From: Parabacteroides faecis | GTDB taxonomy: Bacteria > Bacteroidota > Bacteroidia > Bacteroidales > Tannerellaceae | Assembly (NCBI RefSeq): GCF_014647375.1 | Contig: NZ_BMPB01000008.1 | Coordinates: 248,001 to 312,000, forward strand | Direction of reading: 5' to 3' | Length of the DNA stretch: 64,000 nt | Part shown: piece after piece, positions 26,151-34,477 of the stretch | Position numbering within the stretch: the first letter of the stretch is position 1 | Layout: each line of letters opens with the position of its first letter | Position numbers and translations under genes: made by a program | Notes under the pieces: generated by a model | Told to the model about the DNA's origin: nothing | Seen by the model: the letters and a program-made list of their open reading frames with translations, nothing else | The model's database searches: none

Positions 26151-27299
26151 TTAATCGATCGAAGGATTCTCCACGACTTCGCCCCAGGCCTGCACCGCGA
26201 TCTTGCTTGTCAGGGTGGCATCGAAGTCGAACGGGTTGTTTGAACCGGGGCCTTTAATCACGACGTCAATCGAGTAGATCACGTTTCGGCGGATATACCG
26301 GTGTTCCGTCACGTTGTCGATCGTATCGTGCTGACGGTTCACAACGACCGGGTAATAAGTGTTTTTCACTTCCTGCATTTTCCCGTTCTTGTCTTTGAAA
26401 CGGTAGCTGCCACGAATGATCAGCATGGTATGCCATTCTTCCTCCTGCATGTTTTCAAAAACAGTGTAGGTGTTGGCGGCACAATTAGCGATCAGCGCGG
26501 TTTCGTCTTCCGGACCGCGGTAGTCGTAGAGATAGGCGGTACGCAGAGCGTCTGATAGTGCGGCGATGCCATCTACTTTGCAGATGCTGTCGAGATCGGC
26601 TTCTTCGCCCGACAGGAAAAGGTCGGGTTGGGTACGATCGGTGACTTCCACTGTACCCCAGTTTTGCTCGCTGATATAATGGGAGGTACTTTTTACGTTT
26701 GCCATAAAGACGGATTCGAGTTTGAAGGCGGTTTCATCGGCGTATTCGTCCACCGGACGTAGATAGAGTCGGTTGAGATAAACGCGGGCAGCCGTACGAT
26801 AGACGGTCACCGGGGATACGCTGATCTGGTTGGCACCTGCTGTCTGCATACCGATGGTGTTCTTACCGGGTTTCAACAGGTAGGTTTGTACTCCCGAACT
26901 CATGGCGGGGTTTGTTTCTTGATTTTCCAGTTGTTGGGTAAGGGCCAGATACTGGTCCAGTGAGGTTAAACCGTCGAATGTACCAACAGGAGCGTTGGCA
27001 ACGACAAGCATGCGGATGGAACCGGCTTTCAGCGGTCCGAGGTCTTCCACCGTATTCGTTCGGGTGACTTCGCTGGCGACGATCAATTTGTCCGTGTTCT
27101 CGCCGGAGGTTCCGAATACAGCTACGTAGAGACGTTCGACCGATGCGTCTCCGTCGGCTTTCGTCCCGATCTGCGGGATCGTTATGCGCAATGAAAGCGA
27201 ACCGTCTCCGCTCCCATCGATCTCCTTGTCGCCGTCGTGGGAACAGGATAGAAAAGCGAGAAACAGAAATACATTGTAAAATAAAACCCTAATGTTCAT
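26151..27299 (-). CDS. fimbrillin-like lipoprotein (minor subunit)
   Basis: 382 aa. Lipobox AFLSC. Core strands GSLSLRITIPQIGTKADGD, VERLYVAVFGTSGEN, IRMLVVANAPVG, YRTAARVYLNRLYLRP and RRNVIYSIDVVIKGPGS match the other subunits. A 31-base hairpin (27350-27380) separates it from the first gene, so it may be expressed at a lower level than that gene. Confidence 0.78.
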   Translation of the reverse strand: MNIRVLFYNVFLFLAFLSCSHDGDKEIDGSGDGSLSLRITIPQIGTKADGDASVERLYVAVFGTSGENTDKLIVASEVTRTNTVEDLGPLKAGSIRMLVVANAPVGTFDGLTSLDQYLALTQQLENQETNPAMSSGVQTYLLKPGKNTIGMQTAGANQISVSPVTVYRTAARVYLNRLYLRPVDEYADETAFKLESVFMANVKSTSHYISEQNWGTVEVTDRTQPDLFLSGEEADLDSICKVDGIAALSDALRTAYLYDYRGPEDETALIANCAANTYTVFENMQEEEWHTMLIIRGSYRFKDKNGKMQEVKNTYYPVVVNRQHDTIDNVTEHRYIRRNVIYSIDVVIKGPGSNNPFDFDATLTSKIAVQAWGEVVENPSID

Positions 27300-27349
27300 A
27301 TATTAATTGTTTTATTATCGTCTTAACCGGAAAGTTTTTTTGGTAATAA

Positions 27350-27380
27350 GATCGACCAGGGAAGTCCTCCCCGATCGATC
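27350..27380 (-). promoter_or_regulatory. strong intra-operon hairpin after the first fimbrillin gene
   Basis: On the minus strand GATCGATCGGGGA pairs with TCCCTGGTCGATC (13 pairs, two of them G-T) around a GGACT loop. No U-run follows (TTATTACCAAAAAAA), so it is more likely an attenuator or an RNA-stability and processing element than a full terminator. Such an arrangement would give excess of the first subunit. Confidence 0.6.
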
Positions 27381-27424
27381 CGTCTAACATCTATTAGATT
27401 TATTGAGCGTAAGTGATATGATTG

Positions 27425-28687
27425 TTAGTCGATATCTGGATCAAGGTTTACTTCGCCCCAGTTTACAACTTCAAATTTAGCTGACAAGCTGGATCCTGTG
27501 CTTTCAGGAGTAATTGTACCGGTACCCGGGCCTGTGATAGTCGGGCTGATTATGTATTTAACATTACGAAGTACACCATAATGTGCAGGGAAATTTTTGC
27601 CTGTTGTAGCATCAAGGTTGGTATTGTTGATAGGAACAGTCCAATAAGCATTTTCCGATTTTACTTTTGAACCCGTCGATGTCTTATATTCATAATCTCC
27701 CTTAATTACCAGAAGAGTTGCTTTATTATCATCTTTAGTCGCAGTGATCGCTGCGTTGGCTGCATTGTCATAAACGAAGAGCTCAACTTTATCAGCATCA
27801 GCAGTAAGAGATAAATCGACAACACTGCCATTATATGAGAGAGTTTTTGATGCATATTCTTTAAGATAAGGACTTCCCGATTGCGGGTCAGAAGCAAATC
27901 CCGACAAATTATCAGTAGCATTATTAACTACCGTACACCACGGTTTCTGTGCAGATAAAAGAGCTACGGCATTATCTGACAAACCTCCGACTCTTACACT
28001 GTTACGTACATTTGCTACAAAAACAGATTTCAAAGTAAACGTCACTTCATCGCCTTTACCAAAACCTTCGCGAGGACTAACTGTAATCTTGGGTACTTCC
28101 ACTCTTGCTACATTACGATAAAGTGCAATATTGTCGCTTCCTACAAGCATATCATTAGTTGTATTATCAACATCAGATGCAGTCTTCGCAAATACATTCC
28201 GGCCTTTCTTCAACGTTATATCATGAACCTGGCTTGACATCAATAAATCAGCACCGGTAGGATCCATAGCAGTGTCATCAATTTTTCCGAGAAAACCTTC
28301 CAGTGTGTTTAAACCCTGAAACATATCACCTCTCGGATTGGCAATGACCAAAATACTTACAGCTCCTGATTTTGCGGAAATACAGGCAGTAGTGTCACTT
28401 ACATTTGTTTTCACCTGATAATCGATCAATGCTCCTTCTGCCATAGCAGTGCCCATTGCACCTTTGTTGAATACTGCAATACCTATTTTAGAAATGGTGT
28501 TGTACGTGGCATCATCCGCTTTGGTACTCTTTAACCCGGAACCTCCATCCCCTACTGTATTGAACATTGCTGTCAGTGTAGCATCCATTTCTAATGCAGG
28601 ATCCGGAATGTTAGGATCGTCATCGTTCGAACATGCGCTGAATGCGCAAGCAACCATAGTTGCATAAAGTAAATTCTGTAATTTCAT
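27425..28687 (-). CDS. Mfa1/FimA-like fimbrillin, probable major subunit
   Basis: 420 aa. Lipobox AFSAC with SNDDDPNIPDP after it. Core elements: LKSTKADDATYNTISKIGIA, VFNKGAMGTAM, VSILVIANPRGDMF, LYRNVARVEVPKITV and VLRNVKYIISPTITGPGTG. It is first in the operon, with a conserved promoter upstream and a hairpin downstream, as expected for the shaft subunit. AT-rich and rich in Ala/Thr/Asn, unlike the GC-rich subunits after it. Confidence 0.82.
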   Translation of the reverse strand: MKLQNLLYATMVACAFSACSNDDDPNIPDPALEMDATLTAMFNTVGDGGSGLKSTKADDATYNTISKIGIAVFNKGAMGTAMAEGALIDYQVKTNVSDTTACISAKSGAVSILVIANPRGDMFQGLNTLEGFLGKIDDTAMDPTGADLLMSSQVHDITLKKGRNVFAKTASDVDNTTNDMLVGSDNIALYRNVARVEVPKITVSPREGFGKGDEVTFTLKSVFVANVRNSVRVGGLSDNAVALLSAQKPWCTVVNNATDNLSGFASDPQSGSPYLKEYASKTLSYNGSVVDLSLTADADKVELFVYDNAANAAITATKDDNKATLLVIKGDYEYKTSTGSKVKSENAYWTVPINNTNLDATTGKNFPAHYGVLRNVKYIISPTITGPGTGTITPESTGSSLSAKFEVVNWGEVNLDPDID

Positions 28688-28809
28688 AACTTAATTTATT
28701 TAAAAGTGATATACTATTTTACACCTATACTTAATCTAAAATCTTTTCATTTCACTTCTTTTCGCTTGAGAGACTAAGTATCTTTTCATATCGTTTCTTG
28801 TTGACAATG

Positions 28810-28877
28810 CAAATGTAGAGAAGCTGTTTCTGACCGCTTGTCGGTATATTTATCACCGATGTACGGTAATTTTTAAA
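28810..28877 (-). promoter_or_regulatory. fimbrial promoter P1 with two direct-repeat operators
   Basis: Minus-strand -7 box TACATTTG (28810-28817), no TTG -33. GGTATATTTATC starts at 28843, 26 bp past the -7 box, and GGTAATTTTTAAA at 28865, 22 bp further. P2 (20379-20446) shows the same layout. The -33 is replaced by operator sequence, as expected for an activator-dependent promoter. The leader to the ATG is about 115 bases. Confidence 0.65.
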
Positions 28878-28927
28878 TGATAAAAATTCCTCTGTTTATC
28901 TGCACCTTTTTTAATGAATACCATGTT

Positions 28928-30895
28928 TTACACCCGCACCGGCTGACCGAACTGCGAAGGGTTGACACCATATTGTTCGATAAATCGCTTGCGGAAAGTC
29001 GCCATATCGTTAAAGCCGACCATCTCGCAGACTTCGATAATCGAATATTTCTGTTGCAGGATCAGTTCGGCGGCACGTTTGATACGGACACCGCGCGTTA
29101 ATTCGAGGATGCTGCAATTGGAGAAGGCTTTCACTTTGCGGTAAAGCGTCGGAATGCTCATGCTCATTTCGTCTGCGAGGTATTTCGCATCGAAACAAGG
29201 GTCGTCCAAATGATCTTCAATTGTCTTCATGATTTTATCCATAAAAGCATTCCCCGCCACTTCGATCTCGTTGAGCGGAGCAGGCATGACGAGCGGACCG
29301 CCGCCCGAAAGTTCCGAAGGCTGGGTGTAGAATTCTTTCATCTGTTCGCGGCGTTTGATCTGGCTCATCAGTTTGCTGCGCAGTATTTCGAGGTCGAAAG
29401 GCTTGGTGATATAATCGTCCGCACCCGCTTCGATACCAGCTATCACGTCTTCGTTCTCCACTTTGGCAGTCAACATGATAACAACGGTCTGACAGGTGGC
29501 GGGGTTGGTCTTGATCTCACGGCAGGCGGTGAAGCCATCCTTTACAGGCATCATAACGTCGCAAAGGATAGCATCCGGACGTTCTTTCTTCGCCATCTCG
29601 ACACCTTCGCCGCCGTCGCGGGCTTCCACGATGCGGTATTCCTTATTCAAGGCATGGCGGAGAAACCAGCGTATCTGGTCGCTGTCGTCGATCACCAGCA
29701 GTTTCTTACCCGTCTCTTTCTTCTGGGGAATGAGTTGCACGAAGCCGGAAATCTCTTCTTTCTGGATTTCATTAAGCTTGACAAGGCTGGCATCGGGTTC
29801 GACAAACTCGACCGGGAGGTCCATCAGTGCATGTTTACCCAACGGCCCCATCACAGTGCAACAGGTTCCCTCCTGCCCGGGAAGCGTCTCCAACATAAAT
29901 TCGGCACGAACCGACTCGGCCATATCGCGGATCTGCTTCAATCCGATACGGGTGTTCTCCTGCTCGTTCAGGCCGTCGTCCTGGATGCTTACGGCACCAT
30001 AGGCGATACCGTCCTTTTTGACAACAAAGATGTTGACGGTTATCTTTCCGTACATAAAAGTATTTTTCAGGGAGTTCGACAGAAGGGTTCGCAGGGCATA
30101 CTCCATCTTCCGGCGGTCGATCATCATCCATAAGACAGGGGTTTGCGTGTTGATCTTGAAGTCGATATTGTTCATGGCGATCCAATCGACAAAGAGGTCG
30201 CACATCTGCTTCGTGATTTCGACGAGGTCGTAACGGGCGAGACGCATATGGTTTGCCACATCGTCGCCGTGGCGGATATCCTGCAACTGGTACATCATAT
30301 CCTGCAAGGCGAGGGTATTACGGTAGGCGGAAAGAACCTGGGTAGACACGAGCCTGTCGAGTTCGCGGTTCTGTACTAACTGACTCAAATAGCCTAATAT
30401 CAGCGACAAAGGTGTTCGCATCTCATGTACTGCTTCAACAAAAAATGAGTTGTGAATCTTCTCTAGTTCGGCAGCCTTATTGAGGGCTTCCTGGTATTTG
30501 GCTTCCTGTTCGATAGTCCAGTTGTCCGTTTCTTTGATCTTGTTTACCATGAGTTGCTGCATTTCCCGGTTACGCACAGTCAGGGTGTCGACGGATTGTT
30601 TCAACTCTTCGTTCTCGGCACGGAGGTCGGGGTATGGCACAGGGACGGATGGCGGAATCTGGGCGGAGGTTGGTTTCTGTTCCTGCTTATCACCGATCTT
30701 CTGTTTGAGGATGCGGTACAGGAGGATCGAGATACCACACATTATCAGTAACAGGAGGATGAGAATGCAAAGGAGATAGCTCGTCTCATCCGGCGAGGCT
30801 GCCTCGCTTTCATTTGCGGCCATCAGAGAGGCTGCATTCCCTGTCAGGATAGCTCCTGCGGGCAAAAACTTTTGAAGTAGATCAATCTTTTCCAT
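28928..30895 (-). CDS. membrane hybrid histidine kinase / response regulator / AraC fusion
   Basis: 655 aa. Signal-anchor and one TM (41-62), coiled coil (~90-150), HisKA with H157 (FFVEAVHEMRTPLSLI), ATPase-like region (N box LLSNSLKNT at ~271), receiver domain with D446 (ILCDVMMP) and K498, AraC HTH at ~545-655. It has no periplasmic sensor domain. The ATPase part is short: the G1 box reads DDGLN rather than DxGxG and the lid is missing, so kinase activity is doubtful. It lies directly upstream of the fimbrial operon and is the best candidate for the activator of P1 and P2. It has no promoter of its own in the present orientation of invertible element B. Confidence 0.85.
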   Translation of the reverse strand: MEKIDLLQKFLPAGAILTGNAASLMAANESEAASPDETSYLLCILILLLLIMCGISILLYRILKQKIGDKQEQKPTSAQIPPSVPVPYPDLRAENEELKQSVDTLTVRNREMQQLMVNKIKETDNWTIEQEAKYQEALNKAAELEKIHNSFFVEAVHEMRTPLSLILGYLSQLVQNRELDRLVSTQVLSAYRNTLALQDMMYQLQDIRHGDDVANHMRLARYDLVEITKQMCDLFVDWIAMNNIDFKINTQTPVLWMMIDRRKMEYALRTLLSNSLKNTFMYGKITVNIFVVKKDGIAYGAVSIQDDGLNEQENTRIGLKQIRDMAESVRAEFMLETLPGQEGTCCTVMGPLGKHALMDLPVEFVEPDASLVKLNEIQKEEISGFVQLIPQKKETGKKLLVIDDSDQIRWFLRHALNKEYRIVEARDGGEGVEMAKKERPDAILCDVMMPVKDGFTACREIKTNPATCQTVVIMLTAKVENEDVIAGIEAGADDYITKPFDLEILRSKLMSQIKRREQMKEFYTQPSELSGGGPLVMPAPLNEIEVAGNAFMDKIMKTIEDHLDDPCFDAKYLADEMSMSIPTLYRKVKAFSNCSILELTRGVRIKRAAELILQQKYSIIEVCEMVGFNDMATFRKRFIEQYGVNPSQFGQPVRV

Positions 30896-31093
30896 TGTAT
30901 CAGGTGTTTATTTTGTTGTTTTATAGGATACCTCCTGCTGTTTCCGGTCTTTTAGTAGAAGTTGGGTAGCATTTTGAAGTGTGTTTTTTCGGTTTTGCGC
31001 AAAAAACAGGTCGTTGCAGCAATACTTTGAAATACTTATTACCCATACAATCATACGTTTACAGACTGTTGAAATTTACAGGAGTGATATGCA

Positions 31094-31396
31094 TAGTCCA
31101 TACAGAACTATGGCTCAATTAGATAAACACGTTTTTTGAAATGAAAAACATATCAAAACATCTGACGCCAATTGGGAAAACATCAAAAAACAGTGAAAGT
31201 ATAGAAGGAGTTTACGCAGAATGGCAGGCATATCCAAACCTTCGGTTGGTACCGTGCTCTATTTCACCCGCAGAAGTAAAAAAGAAGAGAAAAAAGAAAA
31301 ACGTATAATTCCTTTATAAAATAAGGGCTCAGTCGTAACCATATCAAATAATTTCCTACCTTTGAAGCCGTGATAAATATAGTTCTGTATGGACTA
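31094..31396. promoter_or_regulatory. invertible promoter B (OFF toward the fimbrial regulator)
   Basis: Exact 18-bp inverted repeats, TAGTCCATACAGAACTAT at 31094-31111 and its complement at 31379-31396, enclose 267 bp. TACCTTTG at 31357-31364 is a -7 box reading rightward, where only a minus-strand gene (HU) lies. No leftward -7 box was found between the element and the regulator start at 30895. Flipping would place the promoter about 220 bases upstream of that start. The 200 bp between 30896 and 31093 hold nothing else I can support. Confidence 0.8.
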
Positions 31397-31433
31397 AGGT
31401 TGCTTTTATCCATCCCGCTTCACCGGAAACAAA

Positions 31434-31721
31434 TCATTTTCTTTTCCTTTTATTAATCTTATCGATCAACTCTCTGCTGGGCTTCAGACGTATGGTGTCA
31501 CGCGACTCAAACATCATGGATTCCCCTGTTTGTGGATTTCGCACGGTCCGAGGTCTCTGTGATAACAGAAAGATCCTCCCGAAACCGTGAAAAGTTACTT
31601 TTTCATCTGTAAGCAGCCCTTCGACCATAATCGACACAACTGTATCCACACAAACACGACTATCCACTAAACTCATACTCATTTTCTCCGCCAGCTTTCT
31701 GGCAACTAAGTTTCTATTCAT
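31434..31721 (-). CDS. HU-family DNA-binding protein
   Basis: 95 aa. It has MNRNLVARKLAEKMSMSLVDS (helical start), VTFHGFGRIFLLSQRPRTVRN and the DNA-binding arm RNPQTGESMMFESRDTIRLKPS, ending in a basic tail (DKINKRKRK). Standard HU length. It lies 38 bp from the right repeat of invertible promoter B. Confidence 0.92.
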   Translation of the reverse strand: MNRNLVARKLAEKMSMSLVDSRVCVDTVVSIMVEGLLTDEKVTFHGFGRIFLLSQRPRTVRNPQTGESMMFESRDTIRLKPSRELIDKINKRKRK

Positions 31722-31917
31722 CCCTATTACTTATCAAAATACACACAATACATTATCGCTACAAAGTTCGGACTTTCAATCCATCTTCGCAATCGCAATA
31801 TTTTTCTAAATATGTTCTATTTTTTCTGTGAAGGGGGAAATTATAGGGAAATTGGGAAAAGGAAGGTTTGATTTTGGTGAAAAGAGCGTTTCTATATTCA
31901 AGTGATAATTATCAATA

Positions 31918-32313
31918 TTACTTACTAATCAAATCATGTATTGTTTTTACAAAATCTTCTGTCCGGGGTTGTAGTTCCATGACAGCTTCTTTATCGTAAT
32001 TCAGAAAGTCTTCATAATCGGCTGCACTTCTCTTTGCAAACAATATGGTGTAAAACTTTCCGAAGTCTTTAGGCAATACACCTGTATTAATAAAATGTTT
32101 TCCAAACATTTGACGGACACCTTCATGTGTTTTCACTCCATCTATCATCTGATGAAGTAATAAAGCACTTACAGAATAAAAGCATGCGTAGTACATCCGG
32201 TTTACAGCTGTATTATAAAAGCCATTATTAATATGGCTATCTATCTCCTTTAGTAATGCTTCGGCTGCTTCCATGCGATACTGGATGATTTCATTCCTCA
32301 GTTCTTCATTCAT
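31918..32313 (-). CDS. HEPN-domain toxin (HepT-like)
   Basis: 131 aa from the ATG at 32313 (MNEELRNEIIQYRMEAAEAL), which overlaps the partner's stop by 4 bases; longer readings run into the partner. Helical HEPN fold with AVNRMYYACFYSVSALL and an R-x5-H ribonuclease-type motif (RQMFGKH). HEPN/MNT pairs act as toxin-antitoxin systems in which the nucleotidyltransferase AMPylates and silences the RNase. The function is inferred from the pair. Confidence 0.8.
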   Translation of the reverse strand: MNEELRNEIIQYRMEAAEALLKEIDSHINNGFYNTAVNRMYYACFYSVSALLLHQMIDGVKTHEGVRQMFGKHFINTGVLPKDFGKFYTILFAKRSAADYEDFLNYDKEAVMELQPRTEDFVKTIHDLISK

Positions 32314-32618
32314 AAGGCGACCCCTTCCTTCATTACATTCAGATAAAAAGGTGTAATACGTTCGCCCCATTTCTTCAACGTTTCAAAAAAGGGATTGATC
32401 TGTACGCCTGATTGAAGTTCTATTTCATAGATCGGTTCGATAATACGCATCTGATCCTCCAGAGAAATACGCTCCTTATCAACCAATATAAGTAAGTCTA
32501 TATCACTATCAGACCGTGCGTCGCCACGTGCTTCACTGCCATAAAGAATTGCAGTAGCATCGGGAGCCACCTGTTTTAATACTTTCTTTATTGCTTTTAC
32601 TATTTCCGGACGTTTCAT
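32310..32618 (-). CDS. MNT-type minimal nucleotidyltransferase antitoxin (MntA-like)
   Basis: 102 aa. The nucleotidyltransferase motif GS-x10-DxD is visible (GSEARGDARSDSDIDLLIL). It precedes the HEPN gene with an ATGA overlap, the usual order in MntA/HepT modules. Probably a defence or stabilising toxin-antitoxin pair. Confidence 0.85.
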   Translation of the reverse strand: MKRPEIVKAIKKVLKQVAPDATAILYGSEARGDARSDSDIDLLILVDKERISLEDQMRIIEPIYEIELQSGVQINPFFETLKKWGERITPFYLNVMKEGVAL

Positions 32619-32696
32619 AAACCTGATATTATATCATACAACAATCACAAAGGTAACATAAAGCAAACAAAAAGAGAACATAAAGCGAATAAAAAA

Positions 32697-32727
32697 GCCT
32701 GTCCCCTTCGCAAATCCGGGAACAGGC
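32697..32727 (-). terminator. terminator of dnaB
   Basis: On the minus strand GCCTGTTCCCGG...GGGGACAGGC forms a hairpin, followed by TTTTTTATTCG. It lies 25 bp after the dnaB stop. Confidence 0.8.
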
Positions 32728-32752
32728 CGCACATGATCTTATCCTCGATTGA

Positions 32753-34282
32753 TCAGAACGGAACCTCGCTGCTACTGCCCTGGTTCAGGAAATCTGCACC
32801 GGCAGGCGGTATCGGAGGTAACGGATCCTCACTGTTCATATTCGATGAGAACTCGCGCACGGCTACATCCTCATCTATATTCATAAACTTCGCATAATCG
32901 CCTTTAAACCGCAGACGCACATCACCTGTCGCACCGTTACGATGCTTGGCGATAATGATCTCTGCCAGGCCGACCAGCGAGTTACCACGCTCATCTTCCG
33001 TGATCTTATAATATTCCGGACGGTGGATAAAGCAAACCATATCCGCATCCTGCTCGATCGCTCCCGATTCACGAAGGTCGGCCAACTGCGGACGCTTTCC
33101 TTCGGCTCCCTGACGGCTTTCCACACCACGGTTCAACTGCGACAGTGCGATGATCGGTATGTTCAACTCCTTCGCCAACCCTTTCAATGAACGGGAGATC
33201 GTACTTACCTCCTGCTCACGGCTACCGAAACTCATACCACTCGCATTCATCAGCTGAAGGTAGTCGATGATGATACATCGTACCCCATGCTCACGCACCA
33301 GACGGCGAGCCTTGGTACGCAACTCAAACACCGAAAGACTCGGCGTATCATCCACATAGATAGGTGCATCATACAACTCCTTGATCTTGAAGTCCAGCTG
33401 CTCCCACTCATAACTTTCCAAACGTCCGCTCTTGATCTTCTCGCCCGGGATCTCACATACGTTTACGATCAGACGGTTTACCAACTGGACGTTACTCATT
33501 TCAAGCGAGAACAAAGCAACCGGCACATTATGATTCACCGCCATATTCTTCGCCATGGAAAGTACGAACGCCGTCTTACCCATCGCAGGACGGGCAGCGA
33601 TAATGATCAAGTCGGAATTCTGCCATCCCGAAGTGATCTTATCCAGCGCATCGAAACCGGTACGCGTACCGCTCAGACCTTCCTTCTGGTTCGCCGCTTT
33701 CTGCAACAAATCCATCGCATCCTTGATAACGGGATTGATCTGGGTTACGTCCTTCTTTACATTTCGCTGAGATATCTCAAACAGTTTACCTTCCGCTTCC
33801 TGCATCAGGTCTTCCACGTCGATCGTTTCGTCAAAAGCCTTTCCCTGGATCATCGCAGTGAAAGAGATCAACTCTCTCGCCAGGTATTTCTGGGCGATGA
33901 TACGGGCATGATATTCGATATGCGCGCTACTGGCAACCTTGCTGGTCAGCTGCGAGATATAAAACGGTCCGCCCACCTGATCCAGTTCGCCGCGCTTCCT
34001 CAGCTGCTCCGTCACCGTCAGCATGTCGACCGGCCGCTGGCTGGCTGCCAGATCCACAATAGCTGCATAGATCATCTCGTGCGACTTTTCGTAAAAGCAT
34101 TCCGGCTTCAAGATCTCACTGATGATCGAATAAGCATCTTTTTCAAGCATCAAGGCACCTAAAACGGCCTCTTCCAACTCACGAGCCTGTGGCTGCAGAC
34201 GTCCCATATCAGACACTACAACAGGTTTTTGTTTCCCCTTTCCGGAGTTTCCTCTTCCGGTATTTTTAGTTCCTTCTGCCAT
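32753..34282 (-). CDS. dnaB: replicative DNA helicase DnaB
   Basis: 509 aa, a full-length DnaB. The N-terminal domain starts QARELEEAVLGALMLEKDAY. The RecA-like C-terminal domain has Walker A (AARPAMGKTAF), LFSLEMSNVQLVNRL, Walker B (CIIIDYLQLM), FGSREQEVSTISRSLKGLAKE and IFxHR-type text (CFIHRPEYY). It is the chromosomal replicative helicase. A second, shorter DnaB-like gene is at 56048-57385. Confidence 0.95.
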   Translation of the reverse strand: MAEGTKNTGRGNSGKGKQKPVVVSDMGRLQPQARELEEAVLGALMLEKDAYSIISEILKPECFYEKSHEMIYAAIVDLAASQRPVDMLTVTEQLRKRGELDQVGGPFYISQLTSKVASSAHIEYHARIIAQKYLARELISFTAMIQGKAFDETIDVEDLMQEAEGKLFEISQRNVKKDVTQINPVIKDAMDLLQKAANQKEGLSGTRTGFDALDKITSGWQNSDLIIIAARPAMGKTAFVLSMAKNMAVNHNVPVALFSLEMSNVQLVNRLIVNVCEIPGEKIKSGRLESYEWEQLDFKIKELYDAPIYVDDTPSLSVFELRTKARRLVREHGVRCIIIDYLQLMNASGMSFGSREQEVSTISRSLKGLAKELNIPIIALSQLNRGVESRQGAEGKRPQLADLRESGAIEQDADMVCFIHRPEYYKITEDERGNSLVGLAEIIIAKHRNGATGDVRLRFKGDYAKFMNIDEDVAVREFSSNMNSEDPLPPIPPAGADFLNQGSSSEVPF

Positions 34283-34323
34283 TCTCTTTAGTAATTTTCG
34301 AATGCCAAAAATACGATTTTTAT

Positions 34324-34352
34324 TTGGTATTCATTCCTTTTTTCTACCTTTG
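34324..34352 (+). promoter_or_regulatory. promoter of the corA leader transcript
   Basis: TTG (34324-34326), an 18-base spacer and TACCTTTG (34345-34352). It would start transcription near 34359, giving a leader of about 120 bases before corA. Confidence 0.7.
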
Positions 34353-34378
34353 CAGCCGTAAAAAGTAATTAACTAATT

Positions 34379-34423
34379 ATGGACGACAGTATTCCGCGAG
34401 AAACATTAACAAGTAAAAATTAG
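34379..34423 (+). CDS. 14-codon leader peptide upstream of corA
   Basis: ATG to TAG, encoding MDDSIPRETLTSKN. It begins about 20 bases into the predicted transcript and stops exactly at the foot of an 11-bp hairpin. The acidic MDD start followed by a proline resembles nascent chains known to destabilise ribosomes at low Mg2+ (such as MgtL of enteric bacteria). I infer a possible Mg2+-responsive leader; no homologue is known to me. Confidence 0.45.
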   Translation: MDDSIPRETLTSKN

Positions 34424-34453
34424 CGGACGGAGGTTTCTTATTACCTCTGTTCG
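34424..34453 (+). promoter_or_regulatory. leader hairpin between the uORF and corA
   Basis: CGGACGGAGGT (34424-34434) pairs over all 11 positions (two G-T) with ACCTCTGTTCG (34443-34453) around an 8-base loop. It starts at the base after the uORF stop. AAAGGAGG at 34465-34472, a strong Shine-Dalgarno rarely seen in this phylum, precedes the corA ATG by 5 bases. Confidence 0.6.
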
Positions 34454-34477
34454 TATCAACAACGAAAGGAGGCAATA

